From contig CM067555.1 of the NCBI GenBank assembly GCA_034509755.1, forward strand, positions 47,450,255 to 47,514,254: a stretch of 64,000 nt of DNA, given 5' to 3'. The stretch is from Anisodus tanguticus (lineage: Eukaryota; Streptophyta; Magnoliopsida; Solanales; Solanaceae). Below, in pieces: positions 1 through 10,072 of this stretch (within the stretch, counting starts at the first letter, position 1; each line of letters starts with the position of its first letter). Both the position numbers and the translations under genes were made by a program. The notes beneath the pieces are model-generated. The model ran no database searches. It had not been told where the DNA came from and saw only the letters and a program-made list of their open reading frames with translations.

Positions 1-104
1 TTCCGTCTAATCATCGTGGTTACAAATGCTTTGATTAATCCTTTAATAAAATCATCATTAGTCGCCATGTCATTTTTGATGAATCCCAATTTCCATTTGC
101 TAAG

Positions 105-2042
105 GTGAGTAATCTTGCGCCTAGTTCGTATAATTTTTTGGATGATGGTGTATCCCCGTATATTATTCACCATTTTTTGGACATGTCCCACATCCAAAAT
201 TCTCCAGCAGGCCCACTGCCCGCTGGCCCCATTGGTCCGTCACACACTACCGTCACTGGGCCAGTTCCAGCAATTGGGCCAGTCCAGCCCAATTCTGGAA
301 CTGGTACAGTTCCGGTGTCAGTTTATCATGTTGGGCCAGCAGGCCCACTGCCTGCTGGCCAGTCCGTCCCGAGTCTAGAAAATTCCCAAAATCCGCTCAA
401 TTCTTCCTCGAGTCATAGACCGGTCACTCGTAGTCAACGGGGTGTTTTTAAACCAAAGAGACATTTTAATTTAAATTCTAATGTTCTTAAATCGTCCTTA
501 CCCCGTAATCCTGTGTCTGCGTTAAATGACCCGAATTGGAAAATTGCTATGACCGATGAATATAATGCTCTTATTGATAATAAGACGTGGGAGTTGGTGC
601 CCCGTCCATCCGATATTAATATTATTAGGTCTATGTTGATTTTTGCTCATAAGGAAAATTCAGATGGTTCATTTGCACGACATAAGGCGCGGCTTGTGGG
701 TGATGGTAAGACTCAGTAGGTTGGTATGGATTGTGGTGAGACATTTAGTCCGATGGTCAATCCAGCTACCATTCGCACTGTGCTCAGCTTGGCTCTTTCG
801 AAAGCATGGCCTATTCATCAGTTAGATGTAAAGAATGTTTTCCTACATGGTGATCTCAAGGAAACAGTCTATATGCATCAGCCTTTGGGATTTAGGGATC
901 CCAAACATCCTCATCATGTCCGTTTGTTGATGAAGTCCTTATATGGGCTTAAGCAGTCTCCACGGGCCTGGTATATGCGATTTGCCAACTATGTTTTGAC
1001 TATTGGGTTCACTCACAGCAGGTCGGATAATTCATTGTTCATCTATCCTCGTGGTTCGTCCTTGGCCTATATTTTATTGTATGTGGATGATATTATTCTG
1101 ACTGCCTCTTCCGATGCCTTACGCCAGTCTATCATGACAATGCTCAGCTCTGAGTTTGCTATGAAAGACTTGGGGCCCTTGAGTTATTTTTTGGGGATTG
1201 TTGTCACTCGTCATACAGATGGGTTGTTCTTATCTCAAAGGAAGTATGCAGTTGAGATCATTGAGAGGGCTGGGATGTCATCATGTAACTCCACTTCCAC
1301 TCCAGTTGATACTAAGCCCAAGCTTAGTGCCGCGACCGGCGTACCATACGAGGATCCGACCTGCTATCGCAGTCTTGCACGGGCCCTTCAGTAACTTACA
1401 TTCACGAGACCAGATATTACGTATGCTATCCAGCATGTGTGTTTGTTTATGCATGATCCCAGAGTTGAGCACATGAATGCACTCAAACGCATCATTCGGT
1501 ATATTCAGGGTACGTTTGACTATGGTTTGCATTTATATCCTTCCTCGACGTCCACACTTGTCTCGTATACAGATGCTGATTGGGGTGGTTGTCCAGACAC
1601 CAGACGGTCTACGTCTGGCTATTGTATGTTTCTTGGCAATAACTTGGTCTCATGGTCTGCCAAACGTCAGTCGACATTGTCCCGATCCAGTGTAGAGGCC
1701 GAATATCGAGGGGTAGCTAATGTGGTCTCGGAATCATTTTGGTTACGTAATTTGTTGTTGGAGCTTCATTGTCCTATTCAGAAGGCAACCTTGGTTTATT
1801 GCGATAATGTTAGTGACATCTGCCTTCCTGATAATCCGGTTCAGCACCAGCGTACTAAACATATCGAGATGGACATTCACTTTGTCCGCGAAAAGGTTGT
1901 TCGTGGTCAGGTACGCGTCTGCCATATCCCGTCAAGATATCGAATTGCCGACATCTTTACAAAGGGTCTTCCCTCGGTCATTTCTGAAGATTTTAGGGAC
2001 AGTCTCAGCGTTCGAAGATTGTCCGCTATGACTGTGTGGGTG
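105..2042 (+). pseudogene. Copia pol pseudogene (integrase tail, RT, RNase H)
   Basis: Polyprotein remnant that would have copied element RNA into cDNA. It reads through a Pro/Gly-rich linker between integrase and RT (105-420), then RT with the MTDEYNAL start, LDVKNVFLHGDL and the LLYVDDIIL catalytic box near 1070-1100, then RNase H (DADWGGC, SSVEAEYRG, CDNVSDI, ADIFTKGLPS). It is broken by a TAG at 717-719, where element 2 has CAG, and by a TAA at 1393-1395, where element 2 has TAT. A further frame change follows near 1430. It is not expected to make a functional protein. Confidence 0.88.
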
Positions 2043-2335
2043 TGTTAAAAATACAAAGGATATACACGATATACACGTGTATATCCTATGTATTTCTCAG
2101 ATTTCCCCCTCTACGGTGTATACCGTGTATAGTTAGGTAGTATATTTTAATATCCTAGTTTAGGTAAAGTTATAATATAATTAGTAGTGTACACTTCCAT
2201 AATTGTATAAATAGTATCCAAATAGAATAAGGTTTTAGGAGTAGAATATGAATATGATTCTCCTATTATGGAAATATATAAATATATATATACCCTTTCA
2301 ATCAATAAAAATAATCTAGAGAATTATTTCTTTCA
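2043..2335 (+). repeat. 3' LTR of Copia element 1
   Basis: Begins TGTTAAAAATAC directly after a purine-rich tract (ctatgactgtgtgggtg) and ends TTATTTCTTTCA, giving TG...CA ends. It is alignable by eye with the LTRs at 5069, 8393 and 9528, sharing an AATAAGGTTTTAGGAGTAGAAT-like block, TATAAATA and CAATCAATRAAAATAATC. Length is 293 bp. The next 5 bases, catat, would be the target duplication; its partner is outside the window. Confidence 0.85.
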
Positions 2336-3463
2336 CATATTCTATTATTATTCTAGTTGTTAATGAGATGATTGTGTTTTTTCTCATGTGGAACTTGCAG
2401 AAACGGACATCCATTGCAAGTTGTTATTTGTCATCAACTAATAATCATAGATAGAATAATAAATCACATTCTCCTATTTCATATTTGTATACTAGGTAGG
2501 TGAAATTAGTTTATTTTGGGATCAACCTTATAAACACTCTTTTAACGAAAACATAGTCCTCATACATTAAATAATTGTATGTGTTGCAGTATAGTTTAGA
2601 TTAACTCTGATTCAACCAAGTAAAAATTGCAAAATAGTTTTGATTTAAATAGAACTAATATGTTAATATGAACTTAAATCAAAACCTAATCTACTGCAAT
2701 TCATTTTCATCTTAATTGTTTTTGTATTTTCTTCAAGATAATGAAAACTATATTAATATGCAAATTTACAACAATTAATACAAACCTATGAGGGAAATAA
2801 GATAAAAAGAAAAATAGAGTACTATAACCAAAACGCTTCAAACCGAGCACCTCCAGAAATTTGTCTCTGTGTTCTTTTGGTTTCAAACTTGTGTCCAGTA
2901 TCCTTTGGGATATGACTTGTTCAGATTCACGTCATGTTAGGCCCATTAAAAATGAAAAAGTTTCTACTAAATTTCTTTTCATTTTTAGCGCTCGAATTTG
3001 AAATTTTTGACTTAGAATGGAGGGATCTTATCCATCCACTACAATTCTTGATCGTCTAGTTAAGAATTTATGTCCATTTTTTTATTTTTCACCCAGTATC
3101 AACTCGAACCCCTGACCTTTAATTCATGCTGAAGTAATCTTATTCGTCCACCTTAACCCTGGATGGTTTAGAAATTTATGTAAATAGCACATTTACTAAT
3201 TAGAAGGAGAATGTCAACATCCCAAAACCTAAAAGGGGGATCACAAAAGCATAAACTATCAAGAAAACCAGTCTGTGTTTTACTTAATAAAGTAATATAA
3301 TTTTGACCCTACCGAGGTTCTTGAAAGATGTATTTATTCATTTGATGAAAACTTTAGCATTTTGCCCAATTTAATATTAAAAAGAGCTGAGTACTTTAAG
3401 TAGGACATAGGATAAATCAAGAAACGCCAGATACTAAGTCCAACATCAAACAATAGATTAAAG
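2336..3463. other. Intergenic, AT-rich, with a degenerate SINE-like relic
   Basis: No coding region is visible. About 2880-3065 resembles, on the minus strand, a tRNA-derived SolS-type SINE: conserved bits such as tgtccagtatcc, cagattcacg and taggcccatt, and a degenerate B-box region near 2990-3005. The rest is AT-rich sequence with no recognisable feature. Confidence 0.45.
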
Positions 3464-5003
3464 TATGGCTGGCCAGTGGTCGGGTCGGGTCGGTCCCGTC
3501 CCGAACCCGACTTTTTTTAAAAAAAAACTGCGGTATCGGGTCTCGAACCGGAACGGGACATGGTCTCGTCCCGCCCCGCCCTAATCCCACCAGGCCCAAC
3601 CCAATCCCGGTCCCGTCCCCTGATCCCGCCCCCCCCCCCTTTGCACAAATAACCGTTGCACCAACGGCCATTTTACATTTTGGTCGTTGTGCAACGGCCA
3701 TTTTTGGCCTCCCCTACCCCCTTAATATTTATTTTTAACACATAAGTTATTATATTTACACTTTAACCCAATTTTTCAACTATAAATACATTATTTTCTC
3801 TTCATTTTTATTACAAATCTTCCTACAAATTCTCTATTCTCTCAATCTATCTCTCTACAAGTCTACATTGTTTACTAAATATTGAATTTTATTTATTCAT
3901 TTGGGAGTGAAGTTGACAACTAGCTTGAAGATCTTCCATGGAGCAAAGTTTCAATTTTCAACCTCTCGATTACATGTCGACGTTACGTCGGCGTTTGGTA
4001 CATTCGTTCCTTCATTAAATTATTATTGTCTGTTTATTTTATTTAGCGCACTTAATTTCATTTACTTTAATCATTTATTAGTATAATTATAAATTTATAA
4101 TGGAAGGATTTAAACGTATGCTTACGGGTAGGGGTCAGGCTTCTTATAGTAGGGGCAACAAGGGCAAGGGTACTTCTTCTAGTCATCCTATTTCTAGACA
4201 GAATTCTATTCCTACACAGGATGATTTTGTTGATACTGAACATTTTCCTACAATACCATTAGATTTACACGAGGAGCTATTTTCTGGAACTCAAGAAGAC
4301 TTTAATTTAGACGATGATCTAGATGATACAGCCACTAATGTAGATGACAACACACCCACTAGTACACCTTCAGCTGAAATGCCTCATATTCCCCCTAGTA
4401 TGAGACGAGGTCCAGCAAAACGAACATTAAAATCAGATGCATGGACAGTTTTTGATTGGGACATAGAGAATCAAGTAGCTAGATGTAAAATTTGTAAAGA
4501 TGTTTTAAAATTTAAAACTGAAAAAGGTCACGGTGGGACGGGGGTTTAATGAGACACATAGCAAGGGCTCATCCAGTTAGGTATGCCCAATACGAGGCTT
4601 CAAAACCAGGTGCGCAAACGCCCGCTCCATCGGGACAAGGTTCACATACTGTCTCGGGCCAAGTACATGGTCAAATTAACCCCACGACGGGGGAATTGTA
4701 GGCCATAATTACAATAAACATAGAGATAGGGAAGCAATAGCAAAATTAGTTGTTGTGGAGGGTTTGCCTTTTTCATTTCCTTCATCTCCCGGTTTTATTC
4801 ATTACATTAGAGATATGTATAATCCTGCTTTTAACGGTTTTCCTAGATCAACTGTTAAGAGAGATGTATTTAAATTTCCACGTGAATATCAACAGTATTT
4901 ACGTTATTCATTATATCATTTTAATGGCAAGGTGACTATCACTTCTGATATAGGCCGTAGTACTAACGACCATGATTATTTAACGGTAAGTTGTAGAAGG
5001 TTT
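3464..5003 (+). mobile_element. hAT element relic (BED-finger, RICESLEEPER-like), 5' part
   Basis: Starts with a hAT-type terminus (tatggctggccagtgg) followed by a G/C-rich subterminal block of GGTCGGG/CCCGTCCC repeats (3478-3645). After that come an AT-rich leader and a BED-finger reading frame from 4100. The terminus and the coding parts match the minus-strand element at 55561-58087, so both belong to one family. The element stops abruptly near 5000, where sequence of a broken subtilase gene begins on the opposite strand. No right terminus is present. Confidence 0.75.
4100..5003 (+). pseudogene. hAT transposase N-terminal region with BED zinc finger, broken
   Basis: Would encode the DNA-binding amino-terminal part of a hAT transposase. 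The first segment (4100-4549) has an acidic/Ser-rich stretch and then a BED finger: WDIENQVARCKICKDV with a CxxC pair. The His pair (MRHIARAHP) follows only after a one-base frameshift near 4541, so the finger is split. A second segment at 4755-5000 carries the conserved EGLPFSFPSSP...MYNPAFNGFPRSTVKRD and KVTITSDIGRSTNDHDYLTV stretch that leads into the RNase-H-like catalytic fold, which is missing here. Stops near 4699-4740 separate the two segments. Confidence 0.78.
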
Positions 5004-5068
5004 CCAACCTCTCGATTTGTGCAATTCAAACCACACAAATAAGACAAGTACTCCTCGAATTTGGTATC
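4981..5068 (-). pseudogene. Subtilase C-terminal fragment (left of Copia insertion)
   Basis: On the minus strand this reads EEYLSYLCGLNCTNREVGNLL, the conserved segment just after IYD in plant subtilisin-like proteases. It continues in frame from the fragment ending at 8704, once the inserted Copia element and one copy of its GTATC target duplication are removed. The left end merges with the hAT relic near 4990, so the original stop codon cannot be fixed. This establishes that one gene was split by element 2. Confidence 0.8.
5064..5068 (+). repeat. Target-site duplication of element 2, left copy
   Basis: GTATC directly before the 5' LTR (TGTTAAAT...). The identical GTATC follows the 3' LTR at 8704-8708. 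Five-base duplications are normal for Copia integrases. Confidence 0.9.
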
Positions 5069-5346
5069 TGTTAAATATACCAAATATACATGAGATATAC
5101 ATGTTATGCACGTGTATATCCTATGTATATTTGGTATTGGATGGTCACGGTTATTGATGCATTATTGTACACGGTTTGTAACATTATTGTACAAGGTTTT
5201 GTATAGTTGTAGTATACCTTAATTAGTCTTGTACTCTTACCATAATTGTATAGTTCATCTCCAAATAGAATAAGGTTTTAGCAGTAGAATAGGAATAGGA
5301 TTCTCCTATTACGGAAATATGTAACTTGTATAAATAGTCTTTCAAT
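5069..5346 (+). repeat. 5' LTR of element 2 (3' end deleted)
   Basis: Nearly identical to the 3' LTR at 8393-8703 over its length, but lacks the last part (AATGAAAATAATC...TTTCA). The few visible differences include TTACGGAAATATGTAA versus TTATGGAAATATATAA. High similarity between the two LTRs argues for a fairly recent insertion. Confidence 0.88.
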
Positions 5347-8300
5347 CCACCCCTTATCTTGAAAAATACTTTACATGCCCCCAAATTGATTAAAAACTTA
5401 GTGTCTGTCCGAAAATTCACCATTGACAATTCCGTTTCTGTTCAATTTGATCCTTTTGGTTTCTCTGTGAAGGATTTCAAGACGGGGAGTCCTCTCATTA
5501 GGTGTGATAGTAGGGGAGATCTTTATCCTATCACACCCGGTTTTAGTGCATCGAGTCAAGCCTTGCCGTCAGCGTTTGGAGCCCTTGCTCCTTCCTTGTG
5601 GCATGCTCGGCTTGGTCATCCGGGAGCTTCTATTTTGTCATCATTACATAAAAATAATTTTATTTTGTGTAAGGGTGCGAATAGTACTCCAAATTGTCAG
5701 TCTTATTCTTTAGGAAAAATTGTTAGGTTGTCGTTTGTAGACTCAAATTCTCATACTTTAATGTCATTTGATATTATTCATAGCGACTTATGGACGTCTC
5801 ATGTACTTAGTTCTTTGGGTCATCGGTATTATGTTCTCTTTTTGGATGATTATTCTAAGTTTTTATGGACATTTTCGATAGCGAAAAAATCTCAAGTTTT
5901 TTCCATCTTCTTAAAATTTAGAGCATTCATTAGAACCCAATTCGAACGAGAAATTAAAAATATTCAGTGTGATAATGGCAAAGAATATGACAATGGGGTG
6001 TTTCGGGAATTTTGTGCTAATAATGGGATCAATTTTTATTTTTCTTGTCCTCATACGTCTTCACAAAATGGGAAAGCCGAACGCAAAATTCGTTCCATAA
6101 ATAACATTGTCCGCACTCTATTAATTCATGCTTCCGTACCCCCATATTTTTGGCATCATGCTCTTAAAATGGCTACATATCTCCTTAACATAATTTCTTC
6201 CAAAGGTCTGACATATTCTTCCCCCTTCAAATTTTATATAATAAGACTCCTTATTCTCATCTTCGGGTTTTTGGGTGCTTGTGTTATCTGTTATTTCCGT
6301 CCACCACAATTAACAAACTTCAGGCCCGGTCTACTCCGTGTGTGTTTTTGGGTTTTCCGTCTAATCATCGTGGTTACAAATGCTTTGATTTATCCTCCAA
6401 TAAAATCATCATTAATCGCCATGTAATTTTTTATGAAACCCAATTTCCATTTGCTATATTAATACTCCCGAGCCTAGTTCGTATAATTTTTTGGATGATG
6501 GTATATCCCCGTATATTACTCACCATTTTTCGAACATATCCCGCACCCAAAATTCTCCAGCGGGCCCACTGCCCGCTGGCCCCACTAGTTCGTCGCACAA
6601 TACCGTCACTGGGTCAGTTCCAGCGATTGGGCCGATCCGGCCCATTTCTGGGCTGGTCCGGTTCCGGCGCCGATTACCGTCTTAGGCCAACAGGCCCACT
6701 GCCTGCTGGCCAGTCCGTCCCGAGTCCAGAAAATTCTCAAAATCCGCCAACTTCTTCCTCAAGTCATAGACCGGTCACTCGTAGTCAGCGGGGTGTTTTT
6801 AAACTAAAGAGACATTTTAATTTAAATTTTAATATTCTTAAATCACCCTTACCCCGTACTCATGTGTCTGCGTTAAATGACCCAAATTGGAAAATTGCTA
6901 TGACCGATGAATATAATGCTCTTATTGATAATAAGACGTGGGAGTTGGTGCCCCATCCATCCGGTATTAATATTATTAGATCTATGTTGATTTTTGCTCA
7001 TAAGGAAATTTCAGATGGTTCATTTGCACGACATAAGACGCATCTTGTGGGTGATGGTAAGACTCAGCAGGTTGGGGTGGATTGTGGTGAGATATTTAGT
7101 CTGGTGGTCAAGCCGGCTACCATTCGCACTGTGCTCACCTTGGCTCTTTTGAAAGCATGGCCTATTCATCAGTTAGATGTAAAGAATGTTTTTCTACATG
7201 GTGATCTTAAGGAAACAGTCTATATGTATCAGCCTTTGGGATTTCGGGATCCCAAGCATCCTCATCATAACTGTTTGTTGAAAAAGTCCTTATATGGGCT
7301 TAAGCAGTCTCCACGGGCCTGGTATACACGGTTTGCCGACTATGTTTCGACTATTGGGTTCACCCACAGCAGGTCGGATAATTCATTGTTCATCTATCGT
7401 CTGTGGTTCATCATTGGCCTATATTCTGTTGTATGTAGATGATATTATTCTGACTGCTTCTTCCGATACCTTACGCCAGTCTATCATGACTATGCTCAGC
7501 TCTGAGTTTGCTATGAAAGACTTGGGGCCTTGAGCTATTTTTTGGGGATTGCTGTCACTCGTCATTCCGATGGGTTATTCTTGTCTCAACGGAAGTATGC
7601 AGCTGAGATCATCGAGAGGGCTGGGATGTCATCCTGTAAGTCCACTTACACTTCAGTTGATACTAAGCCCAAGCTTAGTGTCGCGGCCGGCATACCCTAC
7701 GAGGATCCGACCCGATATCGCAGTCTGGAAGGGGCCCTTCAGTATCTTACCTTTACGAGACCGGATATTACTTATGTTGTTCAGCAGGTGTGTTTGTTCA
7801 TGCATGATCCCAGAATTGAGCACATGAATGCCCTCAAACGCATCATTCGGTATATTCAAGGTACATTTGACTATGGTTTGCATTTATATCCATCCTCGAC
7901 GTACATACTTGTCTCGTATACGGATACTGATTGGGGTGGCTGTCCCGACACCAGACGGTCTATGTCGGGCTATTGTATGTTTCTTGGCAACAACTTGGTC
8001 TGCTGGTCGGCAAAGCGTCAGTCGACTCTATCTCGCTCAAGTGCCGATGCTGAATATCGAGGGGTAGCTAATGTGGTCTCGGAATCATGTTGGTTACGTA
8101 ATTTGCTTTTGGAGCTTCATTGTCCCATTCAGAAGGCAACCTTAGTGTATTGCGATAATATTAGTGTCATCTACCTTTCTGGTAAACCGGTTCAACACCA
8201 ACGCACTAAGCATATCGAGATGGACATTCACTTTATCCGCGAAAAGGTTTCTCGGGGTCAGGTACGCGTCTGTCATGTCCCGTCAAGATATCAAATTGCA

Positions 8301-8381
8301 GATATCTTTACAAAGGGTCTTCCCTCGGTCCTTTTTGAAGATTTTAGGGACAGTCTCAGCGTCGAAGATCGCCCGCTATGA
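5347..8381 (+). pseudogene. Copia pol pseudogene (integrase, RT, RNase H)
   Basis: The integrase zinc-binding region reads WHARLGHP then CQSYSLGK; the second Cys of the usual CQSC (kept in element 3) is Tyr. The catalytic triad context is present: IIHSDLW, QCDNGKEYDN and SQNGKAERK. RT (about 6880-7520) contains LDVKNVFLHGDL and YVDDIILTASS; RNase H (7530-8381) contains DTDWGGC, SSADAEYRG and ADIFTKGLPS. Frame breaks occur near 6230-6330, at about 7408 (extra base before the YVDD segment) and at about 7528 (a C lost in TTGGGGCCTTG). The frame remains open through most domains but is not contiguous. Confidence 0.88.
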
Positions 8382-8392
8382 CTGCGGGGGTG

Positions 8393-8703
8393 TGTAAAAT
8401 ATACCAAATATACATGAGATATACACGTTATGCACGTGTATATCCTATGTATATTTGGTATTGGATGGTCACGGTTATTGATGCATTATTATACACGGTT
8501 TGTAACATTATTGTACAAGGTTTTGTATAGTTGTAGTATACCTTAATTAGTCTTGTACTCTTAGCATAATTGTATAGTTCATCTCCAAATAGAATAAGGT
8601 TTTAGGAGTAGAATAGGAATAGGATTCTCCTATTATGGAAATATATAACTTGTATAAATAGTCTTTCAATTAATGAAAATAATCAAGGGGATTATTTCTT
8701 TCA
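8393..8703 (+). repeat. 3' LTR of element 2
   Basis: Follows the purine-rich tract ctatgactgcgggggtg, starts TGTAAAATATACC and ends TTATTTCTTTCA, 311 bp. It contains a TATAAATA-like box near 8653. GTATC follows directly. Confidence 0.88.
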
Positions 8704-9527
8704 GTATCATATATTAGTCCCGGATCATTTGCTCTTGATGGATTGACATGTCCTGCCCCAATGGCAAAGATGCTAGCAGGAAGGAGCGTTTCATCTAATA
8801 TGGGATTGTTGGCGAGGTTTACTGTATCAGAGGTTGTCATGATTGCTGACTTGATAGCTGCAGGGGACCAAGTGGGGTGAGCGCTTTTTAACAATGCTGC
8901 TACTGCACTGAGGTGAGGACACGACATGGAGGTACCGGAAATAATATTGAAGGTAGATTTTGTGTTTGTGGTGTTCTCCATGGAGGTAGGCTAAGCAGCA
9001 AGAATGTTAACACCAGGACCAATAATGTCCGGCTTCAAGATTCCAGGACTAGCAGTGCTTGGTCCTCTAGAAGAAAATCCAGCAACCACAGGAGCGTTTT
9101 TATCTCCTATTATCGTTCCTTGGAATGTAATCCGTGCAACAGGTTTCTTTGTAGATTTCATGTAGGCAAGAATTTTTATTCCATCTGCATAAGTAACATC
9201 CAGGGCAGGAAGGACATGAGCATCGGCTGAAACCATCATCTTCATTGTAGAGAATCATACCAACACCTCCAGCATCCTTTACTGCTTGTCCTTTTTCAAT
9301 CCTGGAATAACCACCACCTACCATGCACAAAACTATTTTGCCTCTAATAGCAGGGTCGGACAGCGACCCATACCGCAATAATGGTTGTCAAAGTCAGTTG
9401 CATTCTTTGCAGGATCAAACAAAGGGTAAAAAGTTGACTTCTGAGCCATTGGATGAAAAGCTGATTCTCCCTCGACTTCTTTCTGTTTCCGAGCTTAACA
9501 GTAGCCTTAATTTTCCTGTCAAGAGTG
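8704..9527 (-). pseudogene. Subtilisin-like serine protease (subtilase) pseudogene, central part
   Basis: Minus-strand remnant of a secreted plant subtilase (S8 family). Recognisable blocks in order: LDRKIKATVKLG (9525-9490), EVEGESAFHPMAQ (about 9462-9425), FVDPAKNATDFDNHYC, the protease-associated-domain stretch LSDPAIRGKIVLCMVGGG (about 9365-9310), GFSSRGPSTASPGILKPDI (about 9075-9020), and the catalytic-serine motif GTSMSCPHLSAVAALLKSAHP (8940-8870), then DPGLIYDT at 8730-8704. At least four frameshifts lie between these blocks. The N-terminal part with the catalytic Asp and His is absent, because the fragment stops at Copia element 3. The gene continues at 5068-4981 beyond element 2. Confidence 0.88.
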
Positions 9528-9903
9528 TGTTAAACAAAGGTAATATACCCGTGATATATACTGTTATATTCAGTGTATATCACAGGTATACGAAGCAGTG
9601 GCCCAGCAGCAAAGCAATGGGCAGCCCAGCAAAGCAGTGGGCAGTGGCCCAAGACGCTGAGGCCCATCACGGGATTTCCCCAGCAAAGCAGTGGGCAGAT
9701 TTGTATATTAAGGAAAGTATATTTTGTGTATATTGTAGTGTATTTGTTACCTATATTAGGATATACACTTACCATAATTGTATAGTTAGAATTATGGTAG
9801 AATAATGTTTTAGGAATAGAATAGAAATAGGATGCTCCTATTTTGTAACTTGTATATATATCTATTCAATCAATGAAAATAATCAATGAGATTATTTCTT
9901 TCA
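9528..9903 (+). repeat. 5' LTR of element 3
   Basis: 376 bp, TGTTAAACAAAGG...TTATTTCTTTCA. Unlike the LTRs of elements 1 and 2, its U3 region carries a cluster of imperfect copies of a CAGCAAAGCAGTGGGCAG unit (about 9607-9700). Confidence 0.88.
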
Positions 9904-9917
9904 TGGTATCAAGAGAC
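9904..9917 (+). other. Primer-binding site (initiator tRNA-Met type)
   Basis: TGGTATCAAGAGAC directly abuts the LTR end. It resembles the TGGTATCAGAGC site used by many plant Copia elements, with an extra A. Confidence 0.75.
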
Positions 9918-10072
9918 TAGGTCTAAACAAAAGTTTTTCTCTCCCAACTTTTGTCCTCTCTTTGATTTTCGGCCGAGACACCCCCCCCCCCCTCGGGTTT
10001 CTCTTCCAAAATTCGTCTTCCGCTCTCACAAACACCTCTCTTAAATTTCCCTTCATTCTTTGTTCTTTCAAT

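Larger units (their letters stand above)
1..2335 (+). mobile_element. Ty1/Copia (Ale/Retrofit-like) element 1, 3' part
   Basis: The 3' two fifths of an LTR retrotransposon whose 5' part lies outside the window. It contains the end of the integrase region, reverse transcriptase, RNase H and the 3' LTR. The lineage call comes from RT motifs shared with Ale/Retrofit elements (the GDGKTQQVG stretch, SLYGLKQSPRAWY, YVDDIILTAS) and is family knowledge plus inference. Elements 2 and 3 (5069-8703 and 9528-14565) are close relatives in the same orientation. Confidence 0.9.
5069..8703 (+). mobile_element. Ty1/Copia (Ale/Retrofit-like) element 2, internally deleted
   Basis: Insertion with intact outer ends and a perfect 5-bp target duplication, lying inside a subtilase gene. 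It carries a shortened 5' LTR (5069-5346) fused directly to the protease/integrase junction of pol, pol (5347-8381) and a complete 3' LTR (8393-8703). The whole leader, primer-binding site, gag and most of protease are missing compared with element 3. At the junction the LTR stem TTTCAAT runs into CCACCCC, whereas the intact internal sequence at 11347 reads CCCAATCCACCCC. The shared CAAT suggests deletion by short-homology joining. Confidence 0.9.

Noticed and set aside
3417..3701. 94-codon open frame on the minus strand
   Set aside because: Lies in the GC-rich terminal block of a hAT element; Gly/Arg/Pro repetition is a by-product of GGGTCGGG repeats.
8913..9230. 105-codon open frame on the plus strand
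   Set aside because: Antisense shadow of the subtilase pseudogene.
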